From: Novosphingobium sp. Rr 2-17 | Lineage (GTDB): Bacteria; Pseudomonadota; Alphaproteobacteria; Sphingomonadales; Sphingomonadaceae | Length of the DNA: 64,000 bases | Direction of reading: 5' to 3' | Assembly: GCF_000272475.1 (NCBI RefSeq) | Contig: NZ_AKFJ01000083.1 | Coordinates: 1-64,000 of the forward strand | Shown here: in pieces, positions 18,416 to 26,966 of the stretch | How the letters are laid out: every line of letters begins with the position of its first letter | Numbering within the stretch: the first letter of the stretch is position 1 | Notes under the pieces: model-generated | Told to the model about the DNA's origin: nothing | The model's database searches: none | Seen by the model: the letters and a program-made list of their open reading frames with translations, nothing else | Position numbers and translations under genes: made by a program

Positions 18416-18854
18416 TCACAACTTCCTCGACCAATTGGGCCTGGGCCACTTGTGGGCCAACCAACTGCGTTAACACCACCTGGGCCAGCGCGCCGCGGAC
18501 GGCAGCGTTCACTTGCGGCCAGTGGCCCTTGACGTTGCAGCTCCCCTCAAGGGTGCAATCGCTCTTCTCCTTGTCGAGGCAGGCGGTCAGGGCGATCGGC
18601 CCTTCCACGGCCTCGACGATGTCCGCCAGCGTGATCGTTCCCGGCGGGCGCGCCAGCTTCAGACCACCGCCGACGCCACGCGACGAGCGCATCAGGCCGG
18701 CGCCCGACAGCTTGCTCACCAGCTTTTGCACGGTGGGCACCGGCAGGCCGGTTTCCGCCGCAAGCTGCCCCGCCGACACCCGCACACCACCACAGTGCCG
18801 CGCAGCGGCGGCCATGATGAGAACAGCGTAGTCGGTCATGCTGGATAATCGCAT
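18408..18854 (-). CDS. Rrf2-family Fe-S cluster sensing transcriptional regulator
   Basis: 148 residues from the ATG at 18854. The winged-helix domain reads [18 protein letters not shown], then [20 protein letters not shown]. The dimerisation region ends in three Cys at 92, 100 and 106 ([12 protein letters not shown]). IscR ligates its cluster with Cys92, Cys98 and Cys104, so cluster binding is likely. It is the first gene of the suf operon and probably represses it when Fe-S supply is sufficient. That control is inferred from family and position. Confidence 0.93.
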
Positions 18855-19045
18855 TGGACGCTTTTTGAGACCCTTTTTAAATCGGACCAATCTTTTCCGG
18901 TTTGCACCTAGTGCAGCGATCGCCAGGTTTCAATGGGGCATTTCGCGGCAGATGCGCTGAATTTGAGAGGCAGGCCGGGCTGAAAGCAGCCGCCATAACG
19001 GCCCCGTGACAGGGTCACGAGCGATGCAGCTTGCAAAAAACGACG

Positions 19046-19080
19046 AAAAAAGGCGGCCCCAGGCTGAGCCAGGAACCGCC
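19046..19080 (-). terminator. Orphan minus-strand terminator
   Basis: GGCGG (19052-19056) pairs with CCGCC (19076-19080), and the stem extends inward through four more pairs (two G-U). On the minus strand the stem is followed directly by six T residues. No minus-strand protein gene ends here. It could end a small RNA starting near 19.2 kb, or act as an attenuator if the suf transcript starts further upstream. Confidence 0.65.
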
Positions 19081-19200
19081 ATAAGGTAATTAAAGAACTC
19101 GTGCGCAAAGCGACTACGAGCCCTTCGGGTCGCATGGCTGCTCTATGCGCGGCTCGCTGCAATTTATTGTAGAAACGCGACACCATCGTGCGTGAAGCGG
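19046..19200 (-). ncRNA. Candidate small RNA (or suf leader)
   Basis: Read on the minus strand, the stretch ending in the orphan terminator contains a hairpin: CTCGT pairing with ACGAG, with an inner CGC-TTT-GCG, at about 19100-19122. It is A/U-rich (AATAAATTGC, TTCTTTAATTACC) compared with the coding DNA around it. That arrangement, a structured stretch followed by stem and U-run between divergent genes, is typical of bacterial sRNAs. The 5' end is a guess; a short overlapping open frame shows no family resemblance. No known RNA family recognised. Confidence 0.3.
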
Positions 19201-19284
19201 GGATGAACGGCCATTTTCGTGCCATTAGCGCCTTGGTTCACGAACCATTTGAGCGGTGGCGGACATAACGCTATTCGCCATCGG

Positions 19285-20328
19285 GTGATTTATCCGCTGA
19301 TCCGACCCGCCTTGTTTCGAATCGAGGCCGAGCGCGCCCATGGCCTTGCCCTTTCCCTGCTCAAGCGCACGGGAAAAAGCCGCGCGCCGACGTTCCCCGC
19401 TATGCTTGCCAGCGAAGTGGCGGGGCTGCGTTTTGCCAATCCGGTGGGCATGGCGGCGGGGTTCGACAAGAATGCCGAAGTCGCCGACCAATTGATCGGG
19501 CTGGGTTTCGGCTACGCGGAGGTCGGCTCCCTCACCCCCTTGCCGCAGCAGGGAAACCCACGCCCCCGCTTGTTCAGGCTGGTCGAGGATCGCGCTGTCA
19601 TCAATCGCCTGGGGTTCAACAACCAAGGCGCCGATGCGGCGCTGGCGCGGCTGCGTGCGCGAGCCGGAAACCCCGGGATCGTCGGCGTCAATATAGGCGC
19701 CAACAAGGATTCGGCTGATCGCGTTGCCGATTACGGGAAAATGGCGCGGATCATGGCACCGTACGCCAGCTATCTGGCGGTCAACATCTCCAGCCCCAAC
19801 ACGCCCGGTTTGCGCGCCTTGCAGGACGAATCGGCGTTGACCGGCTTGCTCGACGCGGTAATCGAGGCGCGCGATGCGGTCTGCCCTGCCGCCGCACCGC
19901 CAATCTTCCTGAAGGTTGCGCCGGATTTGGAACCGGCGGATATCGACGCCATAGCCCGCATAGCGATCGACAAGCGGCTGGGCGCGCTGATCGTCGCCAA
20001 CACCACGATTTCGCGTCCCTCCCTGGCATCCGCCCATGCCGGCGAAAGCGGTGGCCTTTCGGGCGCGCCCTTGCGAAACATGGCGCATCAGCGCTTGCGC
20101 GACTTTCGCAGCGCGACCGGCGGCGCGGTGCCTCTGGTGGGCGTGGGCGGCATCACCACCGCCGAAGACGCCTGGGCACGCATCCGCGCCGGGGCCAGCC
20201 TAGTGCAGCTTTATAGCGCGATGGTCTACGAAGGCCCGGGCATCGCCAAGGCGATCTGCGCCGGGCTGGTCAAGCTGATGCAGCGCGATGGCTTCACCTC
20301 GATTGCAGAGGCCGTGGGAAGCGAATAG
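19285..20328 (+). CDS. pyrD: Dihydroorotate dehydrogenase, class 2 (quinone-dependent)
   Basis: Fourth step of pyrimidine synthesis: oxidises dihydroorotate to orotate with quinone as acceptor, at the inner membrane. 347 residues from a GTG at 19285. The N-terminal helix pair (YPLIRPALFRIEAERAHGLA) is the membrane-associating part that defines class 2. FMN and substrate motifs follow: GMAAGFDKNAEV, INRLGFNNQGAD, then NISSPNTPGLRALQ with the catalytic Ser near 169-170. ANTTISRP, GGLSG and LVGVGGI complete the set. Longer in-frame starts upstream add residues unlike the family. Confidence 0.95.
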   Translation: MIYPLIRPALFRIEAERAHGLALSLLKRTGKSRAPTFPAMLASEVAGLRFANPVGMAAGFDKNAEVADQLIGLGFGYAEVGSLTPLPQQGNPRPRLFRLVEDRAVINRLGFNNQGADAALARLRARAGNPGIVGVNIGANKDSADRVADYGKMARIMAPYASYLAVNISSPNTPGLRALQDESALTGLLDAVIEARDAVCPAAAPPIFLKVAPDLEPADIDAIARIAIDKRLGALIVANTTISRPSLASAHAGESGGLSGAPLRNMAHQRLRDFRSATGGAVPLVGVGGITTAEDAWARIRAGASLVQLYSAMVYEGPGIAKAICAGLVKLMQRDGFTSIAEAVGSE

Positions 20329-20329
20329 C

Positions 20330-22075
20330 ATGGTGGACATGCTGTCCACACCCGTTCCGACCCGCCGTATCCTGGCCCTTGTCACGTCTCTCCTACTTGC
20401 CGGCTGCGCCACCACGCCGCAGCAGACCGTCTCCGCTCCTACTGCCCCATCCGCTCCCGCGCTTTATGACGAGGGCATGGTCAGCGCCGCCGATCCGCGC
20501 GCGGCGCAGGCCGGAGCCGAGATTTTGCGCCGTGGTGGCAGCGCCACCGATGCCGCGATCGCGACCATGCTCGCGCTCAATGTGGTCGAGCCGCAAAGCT
20601 CTGGGATCGGCGGCGGCGGCTTCCTGGTGCTCGGCGATGCTGCAGGCCGGATAGAAACCTGGGACGGGCGCGAGACGGCGCCCAAAGCCGCCACGCCGAA
20701 GCGCTTCCTGGATGCCAGCGGACAACCGCTGCCGTTTCGCACTGCCGTCATCGGCGGGCTGAGCGTAGGCGTGCCGGGCAACCTGGCGATGGCGGCCAAG
20801 GCCCATGCTTCGCATGGTCGCCTGCCGTGGGCGGCCTTGTTCGAACCGGCGATCCGGCTTGCCCGAGACGGCTTTGCGCTGAGCCCGCGCGGCTTCCGCT
20901 CGCTGTCCACCCAGCCGGAAACGGGCGCGCACGATCCGCAAGCCCGCGCGATCTTCTACGGCGTGAATGGCGAGCCGCTTCCGGTGGGCACGACCATTCG
21001 CAATCCCGCTTTGGCCAAGACCCTGGAAATGCTGGCGGCCAAGGGCGCCAAGGGATTGTCATCCGGCCCGCTCGCTCAGGAGATCGCCGCAAAGGTTGCC
21101 GCGCAAACCCCACAGGACGGCAAGATGACCGCCGCCGACATCGCGGGCTTCGTAGCCAAGCAACGCCCGGGCGTGTGCGGGACGTATCGCGTCTATCGAA
21201 TCTGCGGCATGGGGCCGCCTTCGTCCGGCGCGACGACGGTACTGGCGACGCTGATCCAGCTAGAACGCTTCGACCTGACGGCGCTTGGCCCCGATTCGCC
21301 AACCGCCTGGCACCTCATCGCGGAGTCCGAGCGACTGGCCTATGCCGATCGCGACGTGTTTCTGGCCGATCCCGACTTCGAAAAGGTCCCGGTCGATGCC
21401 TTGCTGGATCGCGCTTACCTCGCCCGGCGCGGTGCGTTGATCTCTCCCGATACGACCATCCCCAAAGTCACCGCTGGCCTGCCCGCGCCGAAGCTGACGC
21501 TGGGCAGCGGACCGCCCGAACACGGCACCAGCCACTTCGTCGTGATCGACCGACAAGGCGACGTCGCCTCGTGGACCTCCACGATCGAAAGCCCGTTCGG
21601 CTCGGGGATCATGGTCGGCGGGTTTTACCTCAACAACGAACTGACCGACTTCAGCTTCGTGCCTCAGAAGGACGGCGCCCTCGTCGCCAACCGAGTGGAA
21701 GGCGGCAAGCGCCCGCGCAGTTCGATGGCGCCAACGATCGTCTATGGCCCGGACGGCAAGCTGCTGATGGTCGTCGGCGCGGCAGGCGGGGCAACGATCC
21801 CGGTGCAAGTGATCCGCGCCCTGATCGGCGTGCTCGACTGGAAGCTGCCCGTCGATAAGGCGCTGGCGCTGCCGGTGCTGTTCGCGCCGGGTGACATGGT
21901 GATGGTGGAGAAAGGCTCGCGCCTGGAAGCGATGATCCCGGCGCTTACAACGCTGGGCCACACCGCGATCAAGGCTGCCGACATGCCGCTCAAGACCAAC
22001 GCTGTGGTCGTCAGCGGCGGCACCCTGGTGGGCGCTGGCGATCCGCGCAGCGAAGGTGTGGCGGTCACCCAATAA
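20330..22075 (+). CDS. ggt: Gamma-glutamyltransferase (lipoprotein signal)
   Basis: Ntn-hydrolase that cleaves or transfers the gamma-glutamyl group of glutathione and related peptides in the periplasm. 581 residues; begins one base after the pyrD stop. The N-terminus is a lipoprotein signal (LALVTSLLLAGC), so the enzyme is probably membrane-tethered. The self-processing site is intact: Thr400 in EHGTSHFVV, which becomes the N-terminal nucleophile of the small subunit. Other family marks are SSGIGGGGFLVL, MGPPSSGATTV, FGSGIMVGGFYLNNEL and GKRPRSSMAPTIV. Confidence 0.95.
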   Translation: MVDMLSTPVPTRRILALVTSLLLAGCATTPQQTVSAPTAPSAPALYDEGMVSAADPRAAQAGAEILRRGGSATDAAIATMLALNVVEPQSSGIGGGGFLVLGDAAGRIETWDGRETAPKAATPKRFLDASGQPLPFRTAVIGGLSVGVPGNLAMAAKAHASHGRLPWAALFEPAIRLARDGFALSPRGFRSLSTQPETGAHDPQARAIFYGVNGEPLPVGTTIRNPALAKTLEMLAAKGAKGLSSGPLAQEIAAKVAAQTPQDGKMTAADIAGFVAKQRPGVCGTYRVYRICGMGPPSSGATTVLATLIQLERFDLTALGPDSPTAWHLIAESERLAYADRDVFLADPDFEKVPVDALLDRAYLARRGALISPDTTIPKVTAGLPAPKLTLGSGPPEHGTSHFVVIDRQGDVASWTSTIESPFGSGIMVGGFYLNNELTDFSFVPQKDGALVANRVEGGKRPRSSMAPTIVYGPDGKLLMVVGAAGGATIPVQVIRALIGVLDWKLPVDKALALPVLFAPGDMVMVEKGSRLEAMIPALTTLGHTAIKAADMPLKTNAVVVSGGTLVGAGDPRSEGVAVTQ

Positions 22076-22164
22076 GCCGCGATACTTTCGCAAGGTTGCC
22101 GCAACCCTCGCCCCCGCCTAGACGTTCGCATGAAGAGATAGAGCGGAGAGGATACGGGGCAGCC

Positions 22165-24000
22165 ATGGATCTCGCCGATTTCGACAAGAGCCCGAATCTC
22201 GTGGCGTTGTTTCTGGCCCGCGCGGATGTGTTGGGCGCCAGGCCGATGCTATGGGCCAAGCGCGATGGCGCCTGGGTTTCGATCAGTTGGGCCGAGGCCG
22301 CACGCCGCGTCTGCCTGATCGCTGCATCGCTGCGCCGGCTGGGCCTGAAAGACGGCGAGCGCGTGGTGATCGTGTCCGAGAACCGCCCTGAGTGGTGTCT
22401 GGCGGACCTGGCGATCATGGCGGCAGGCTGCGTCACGGTGCCGACATACACCACCAACACGACCCGCGATCATATCCATATCCTGGAAAATTCAGGCGCA
22501 CGCGCTGCCATCGTCTCGACCGCAAAGCTGGGCAAAACGCTACTCCCGGCGATCGTCCAGACCGATATGTGCCGCACGGTCATTGGTATGGAGCCGCTGG
22601 CTCCGCTGCAGGGCGGCGTGTTCAAGACGGTCGGATGGGACAGCCTGCTCGACGGCGATCCGGTCCTCGCCAGAGCAGAGGTGGAAACGCGGATACTCGG
22701 GGTGGGCCGGCGCGATCTGGCCTGCATCATCTACACCAGCGGCACGGGTGGCGCCCCACGGGGAGTACGCCAGCACCACGGCATGATCTTGATGAACATG
22801 GCCGGTGCGGCGCGCGTCGTCGTCGAGGATTTGGGCTGGGACAAGAGCGATGGCGAAGTGTTCCTCTCGTTCCTGCCGCTCAGCCACGCCTACGAACACA
22901 CCGGCGGACAATACCTGCCGATCGGGCTGGGCGGGCAGATCTATTACGCCGAAGGGCTGGATAAGCTGGCGGCCAACATGGAGGAAGTGCGCCCTACCTT
23001 CATGGTCGTGGTCCCGCGCTTGTTCGAAGTCCTGCGCACGCGCATCATCAAGCAGATCGAAAAACAAGGCGCGATGCCCAACAAGCTTATGGAGTGGGCA
23101 ATCGGCAGCGCCACCCGCCGCGAAAACGGCAAGCGGCGACTAATCGACCGCGCCATCGACATGGTGATCGAACGTACCTTACGGCCCAAAGTGCGCGCAC
23201 GCTTTGGCGGGCGGGTGAAGGCGCTGGTGTCGGGCGGCGCTCCACTCAACCCCGAGATTGGCAGCTTCTTTTCCGGCATGGGCCTCATGCTGCTGCAAGG
23301 TTATGGCCAGACCGAGGCCGGCCCGGTCATCAGTTGCAACCGCCCCGCTGCGGGTGTGAAGATGGATACGGTGGGCCCGCCGCTCCACGGCGTCGAGGTT
23401 CGGATCGCGCCCGACGGCGAAATTCTCGTGCGCGGCGAACTGGTGATGCATGGCTACTGGCAGAACGAAGCGGCGACGGCGGACGTGCTGATGCCGGACC
23501 CTGCTGCGCCGAACGAAGCGCCCTGGCTGCATACGGGCGATGTCGGGCATATCGATGCCAAGGGGCGGATCGTCATTACCGATCGCAAGAAGGACATGAT
23601 CGTCAATGACAAGGGCGACAACGTCTCACCCCAGAAGGTCGAATCGATGCTGACCCTGCAGCCCGAGATCGCGCAGGCGATGGTTGTGGGCGATCGGCGG
23701 CCTTACGTGGTCGGGCTGATCGTGCCCGACGCCGATTGGGCGCTGGAATGGGCGCGCGACAACGACGAAAGGTTCGATTTCAAGGCCTTGCAAGGCCTCC
23801 CCGCCTTCCGAGCCGCGCTGCGCGCTACGATCGACCGGGTCAACGCCGAGCTTTCGGTGACCGAGAAAGTGCGCCAGTTCGCCTTCGCCGACGAGCCGTT
23901 CGCGATCGAGAACGAGGAAATGACCCCCAGCCTGAAGGTCCGTCGCCACAAGCTGAAGGAACGCTACGGCGAACGGCTGGACGCGCTGTATCGCGTTTAA
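22165..24000 (+). CDS. AMP-dependent acyl-CoA synthetase (long-chain type)
   Basis: Activates a carboxylic acid, probably a long-chain fatty acid, to its CoA thioester through an acyl-adenylate. 611 residues from the ATG at 22165, with GGAGAGG upstream. The phosphate-binding loop is YTSGTGGAPRGV, slightly unusual (TSGTTG-PKG in most). Downstream motifs are GYGQTEAGPV, LHTGDVGHIDAKG and TDRKKDMIVNDKGDNVSP. The overall type matches FadD15-like enzymes rather than FadD. The substrate is not defined by sequence. A second, different ligase lies at 45-46.7 kb. Confidence 0.9.
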   Translation: MDLADFDKSPNLVALFLARADVLGARPMLWAKRDGAWVSISWAEAARRVCLIAASLRRLGLKDGERVVIVSENRPEWCLADLAIMAAGCVTVPTYTTNTTRDHIHILENSGARAAIVSTAKLGKTLLPAIVQTDMCRTVIGMEPLAPLQGGVFKTVGWDSLLDGDPVLARAEVETRILGVGRRDLACIIYTSGTGGAPRGVRQHHGMILMNMAGAARVVVEDLGWDKSDGEVFLSFLPLSHAYEHTGGQYLPIGLGGQIYYAEGLDKLAANMEEVRPTFMVVVPRLFEVLRTRIIKQIEKQGAMPNKLMEWAIGSATRRENGKRRLIDRAIDMVIERTLRPKVRARFGGRVKALVSGGAPLNPEIGSFFSGMGLMLLQGYGQTEAGPVISCNRPAAGVKMDTVGPPLHGVEVRIAPDGEILVRGELVMHGYWQNEAATADVLMPDPAAPNEAPWLHTGDVGHIDAKGRIVITDRKKDMIVNDKGDNVSPQKVESMLTLQPEIAQAMVVGDRRPYVVGLIVPDADWALEWARDNDERFDFKALQGLPAFRAALRATIDRVNAELSVTEKVRQFAFADEPFAIENEEMTPSLKVRRHKLKERYGERLDALYRV

Positions 24001-24028
24001 GGTGTCGATAAGGCGTCGATAAGGCCGC

Positions 24029-24742
24029 CTACCAGTCGATCGTGCCCCGCCCCTGCTCTTTGAGGAAAGCGTTCGCCTTGCTGAAATGGCCGCAACCGAA
24101 GAACCCGGAGTACGCCGAAAGCGGACTGGGGTGCGGAGCGGTGAGCACGAGGTGGTGACTCTGCGCCAGGCCCGGCACGTTCATCGCCTTCTTGCGCGCA
24201 TGACTGCCCCACAGCAGGAACACGCAAGGTTCCGGCTTGGCGGCGACGGCAGCGACGGCGGCATCGGTGATCGCTTCCCAGCCCTTGCCTTGGTGCGATC
24301 CGGCGCGGCCTTCCTCGACTGTCAGCGCATTGTTGAGCAGCAGCACGCCTTGGCGCGCCCAATGCTCGAGGTTGCCATGGCCCGGCGCGGTCACCCCGCA
24401 ATCGGTCGCCAGTTCCTTGTAGATGTTCTTGAGCGAGGGCGGCACCCGCACCCCTTCCTGCACGGAAAACGCCAGCCCATGCGCTTGCCCGGCGCCATGA
24501 TACGGGTCTTGCCCCAAGATAACCACGCGCACCGCATCGAGCGGCGTTAGCGCGAAGGCGTTGAGCCGGGTTCCAGCAGGCGGAAACACCCGCTTGCCGG
24601 CGGCTTCCTCGGCCTTGAGCCAGCCGCCCAGCTTGCGCGAGGCTGGCTCGGCCAGCACCGGCGCCAGCGCTGCTTGCCAACTGGACGGAATGGCCTGCGC
24701 CGGATCGGTCGCCTGCGAATTGCTCTCACCTGTTGCCGACAT
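24029..24742 (-). CDS. ung: Uracil-DNA glycosylase
   Basis: Family 1 UDG that removes uracil from DNA in base-excision repair. 237 residues from the ATG at 24742. The catalytic water-activating loop GQDPYHG is at 77-83 (Asp79). The Leu-intercalation loop HPSPLSAYSGFFGC is near the C-terminus. GVLLLNNALTVEEG and LLWGSHARKK fill in the rest. The open frame continues far upstream but without family similarity, and it runs antisense to ribonuclease D and lptC. Divergent from the ribonuclease D-like gene. Confidence 0.96.
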   Translation of the reverse strand: MSATGESNSQATDPAQAIPSSWQAALAPVLAEPASRKLGGWLKAEEAAGKRVFPPAGTRLNAFALTPLDAVRVVILGQDPYHGAGQAHGLAFSVQEGVRVPPSLKNIYKELATDCGVTAPGHGNLEHWARQGVLLLNNALTVEEGRAGSHQGKGWEAITDAAVAAVAAKPEPCVFLLWGSHARKKAMNVPGLAQSHHLVLTAPHPSPLSAYSGFFGCGHFSKANAFLKEQGRGTIDW

Positions 24743-24835
24743 GTCCCTCGCGCCTCTCGAAATGCAGTACCGGACGCGCGCGCGCGCCGTGCGCCATTGC
24801 GAAACAATCGCCCAGTCCCTAAGCATTTTCAGATC

Positions 24836-25459
24836 ATGACTGTCTATCTGCACGAAGAAGATCTCCCCGAAGGCGTGCTCGCGCCCGGACCCGTCGCGGT
24901 TGATACCGAGACCATGGGCCTCATCACCCCGCGCGACCGGCTGTGCCTCGTGCAGATTTCGGACGGCCGGGGTGACGAGCACCTGGTCCGGTTCGCGGTC
25001 GGCAGCGCTTATGCCGCGCCCAATCTCAGGGCGGTTCTGGCCGACCCGGCACGGGTCAAGCTGTACCATTTCGCCCGGTTCGATCTCGCCGCGATCCAGC
25101 ATTACCTGGGGGTCACGGCGGCGCCGGTGTTCTGCACCAAGATCGCCAGCAAGCTGGTGCGCACCTACACCGATCGCCACGGCCTGAAAGACCTGGTGCG
25201 CGAATTGCTGGGCAAGGAAGTGTCCAAGCAGCAGCAGTCGAGCGACTGGGGCGCGCCCGAACTGTCCGAAGCGCAGAAGGACTATGCCGCGTCCGACGTG
25301 CGCTACCTCCACGCCATGCAAGTGATCCTGGCCGAGCGCCTGGCGCGCGAAAACCGCACGGAACTGGCGCAGGCCTGCTTCGACTTCCTGCCGGCCCGTG
25401 CCCAGCTCGACCTTGCCGGTTGGCCCGACCACGATATCTTCAGCCACGCAGCCGCCTGA
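24836..25459 (+). CDS. Ribonuclease D-like 3'-5' exonuclease
   Basis: 207 residues: only the DEDD exonuclease domain, without the HRDC domains of full-length RNase D. The metal-binding acidic residues appear in VAVDTETMGL (Exo I), FARFDLAAI (Exo II) and the KDYAASDVRYLHAM segment (Exo III, DEDDy type with Tyr). HGLKDLVRELLGKEVSKQQQ is also typical. This short form sits before lptC in many alphaproteobacteria. Predicted role: trimming of RNA 3' ends. Confidence 0.9.
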   Translation: MTVYLHEEDLPEGVLAPGPVAVDTETMGLITPRDRLCLVQISDGRGDEHLVRFAVGSAYAAPNLRAVLADPARVKLYHFARFDLAAIQHYLGVTAAPVFCTKIASKLVRTYTDRHGLKDLVRELLGKEVSKQQQSSDWGAPELSEAQKDYAASDVRYLHAMQVILAERLARENRTELAQACFDFLPARAQLDLAGWPDHDIFSHAAA

Positions 25460-25480
25460 GGCCGCTCGGGAAAGCCACGC

Positions 25481-26128
25481 ATGTCGGTTCAAGCCACCGA
25501 AATCCAGAACCGCCGCCGGCATTTGGCCCGGCCCGGCGGTACGCACGACAAGTTCGTCGGCTTTCTGGCCAAGGCGTTGCCGGCCGGCATCGGCCTGGTC
25601 GCCGCGGTGATGATCCTGGTACCGCTCAGCCCACGCGGTGAAATCAGCTTCCTGCTGGATCGCAACAAGGTGGCGATAACCGGCGAGCGTATCCACGTCA
25701 GCGACGCGGCCTATCGCGGCCTCGACAACCGCGATCGCGATTTCCTGGTGACGGCGGGCACTGCTATCCAGCAATCGGCCAATATCCCGGTGATCGACAT
25801 GATCGGCCTCAAAGCCCGGATGAACCTCAACGACGGACCAGGCAATGTCCAGGCGCCGAGCGGGGCCTATAATTACGAAACCGACAAGATCGACGTGGCT
25901 GGCCCGGTGGCGTTCGATGCGCCCGACGGCTATCGCATGACGACCCGCAATGTCGCCATCGACGTCAAGCAGCAGACGGCCGTCGGTAAAGGCGGGGTCG
26001 AGGGAACGGTGCCCACCGGCACCTTCACTGCCGATGCGATGCAGGCGGACCTGGAAAACCGCGTCGTTACTCTGGAAGGCAATGCCCGGCTGCGTATGAC
26101 GCCTGGCCAGATGAGGATACCGAAATGA
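25481..26128 (+). CDS. lptC: LPS export ABC transporter periplasmic protein LptC
   Basis: Single-pass inner-membrane protein that hands LPS from LptB2FG to LptA. 215 residues. A basic N-terminus leads into one TM helix at about 32-50 (LPAGIGLVAAVMILVPLSP). A periplasmic beta-jellyroll follows (KVAITGERIHVSDAAYRGLD, VQAPSGAYNYETDKIDV, VTLEGNARLRMTPGQ). It ends in overlap (ATGA) with the lptA start. The family is divergent in sequence, so the call rests on topology plus gene order. Confidence 0.9.
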   Translation: MSVQATEIQNRRRHLARPGGTHDKFVGFLAKALPAGIGLVAAVMILVPLSPRGEISFLLDRNKVAITGERIHVSDAAYRGLDNRDRDFLVTAGTAIQQSANIPVIDMIGLKARMNLNDGPGNVQAPSGAYNYETDKIDVAGPVAFDAPDGYRMTTRNVAIDVKQQTAVGKGGVEGTVPTGTFTADAMQADLENRVVTLEGNARLRMTPGQMRIPK

Positions 26129-26697
26129 ATTTCGCCCGCCCGTCGGCCTGTTTATCCCTAGCTGGCGCTTCTCGGATCGCTCGGGCCCGCATCGCGTTGG
26201 CCGTACCCGTGCTCGGCGCCTCGCTGCTGCTGGGTTCGCCCCAGCTTGAGGCGCAAGGCATGTCCAGCCACAATTCCAACGCACCGGTCGATTATTCGGC
26301 AGATCGCATCGAACTGCAGGACAAGCAGAACCGCGTCGTCCTGTCCGGCAACGTCGATGTCAAGCAAGCCGAGCTGCGCCTGCGCGCCGCGCGCACGGTG
26401 GTGAACTTCACCAACGGCGAATCGATGCAGATCCAGCGCATCACGGCCACGGGCAATGTCGTCGTCACGCGCGACGATCAGATCGGAACCGGGGACGTGG
26501 GGATCTACGATTTCAACCAGAAGGTCATCACAATGACCGGCAATGCCTCGCTCAAGCGCGGCAATGGCGACACGCTCCACGGCGGGCGCTTCGTGATGGA
26601 CCTCAACAGCGGGGTGTCTTCGGCCTCCGGCGGGCGCGTGTCCGGCACCTTCAGCGTGCCTAAGAAGAACACCAACGCGCCGGCCAAGAGCAACTGA
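26125..26697 (+). CDS. lptA: LPS transport periplasmic protein LptA
   Basis: Periplasmic OstA-like bridge protein of LPS transport, 190 residues. A signal peptide (ARIALAVPVLGASLLLG) precedes the jellyroll. The OstA pattern is clear: VDYSADRIELQDKQNRVVLS, GNVDVKQAELRLRAARTVV, RITATGNVVVTRDD and MTGNASLKRGNGDTLHGGRF. It is co-translated with lptC. The usual next gene, lptB, does not follow; instead there is a repeat-bearing spacer and then minus-strand genes. Confidence 0.93.
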   Translation: MNFARPSACLSLAGASRIARARIALAVPVLGASLLLGSPQLEAQGMSSHNSNAPVDYSADRIELQDKQNRVVLSGNVDVKQAELRLRAARTVVNFTNGESMQIQRITATGNVVVTRDDQIGTGDVGIYDFNQKVITMTGNASLKRGNGDTLHGGRFVMDLNSGVSSASGGRVSGTFSVPKKNTNAPAKSN

Positions 26698-26806
26698 TCC
26701 AGTAGCCGGAGCAAGATGCCGGGGCGCTGCGGGCTACGCGTGAACCCTGGCAGCGGAAGTCGCCAAAGAGGGACTTACTCCGTTTCCATTCGTCCCCACC
26801 ATTTTG

Positions 26807-26894
26807 TCGTTGCGAGCCCGCAGGGCGAAGCAATCCAGGGCAGTTTTGCGCCGCCCTGGATTGCCGCGCCGCCTTCGGCGGCTCGCAATGACGA
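26807..26894. repeat. Nested palindromic intergenic repeat (REP-like)
   Basis: Outer arms TCGTTGCGAGCC (26807-26818) and GGCTCGCAATGA (from 26880) enclose an inner perfect pair GCAATCCAGGGC (26830-26841) / GCCCTGGATTGC (26853-26864). The sequence type (ATTGCGAGC...GCAATCCAG) is a dispersed intergenic palindrome seen across many proteobacterial genomes. It lies in the 269-base spacer between lptA and the convergent glycosylphosphotransferase gene. Apart from it, nothing else is visible in that spacer. Confidence 0.85.
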
Positions 26895-26966
26895 ATGGTG
26901 CGGGCGAACGACGAACGTATGCGTTCCGCCCAGCGAGTCCTTGTGTAACCGTAAGCGGCAGTCTGG

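Larger units (their letters stand above)
18855..19284. other. Intergenic region between the suf regulator and pyrD
   Basis: 430 bases separating divergent genes. It must contain the suf operon promoter (minus) and the pyrD promoter (plus). The part nearest suf has an A/T-rich patch (AAAAAGGGTCTCAAAAAG type on one strand, around 18860-18885). A strong minus-strand terminator sits in the middle at 19046-19080, preceded by hairpin-rich sequence. That is unexpected, because no annotated minus-strand gene lies upstream of it. Confidence 0.6.

Noticed and set aside
18908..19225. Minus-strand open frame of 105 codons upstream of suf
   Set aside because: It crosses the orphan terminator and its U-run, has no recognisable domain, and the hairpin content suggests RNA or regulatory sequence instead.
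24743..26284. N-terminal extension of the uracil-DNA glycosylase frame
   Set aside because: The frame stays open upstream for about 1.5 kb but runs opposite the ribonuclease D-like gene, lptC and lptA, and shows no similarity to any UDG. The enzyme starts at 24742.
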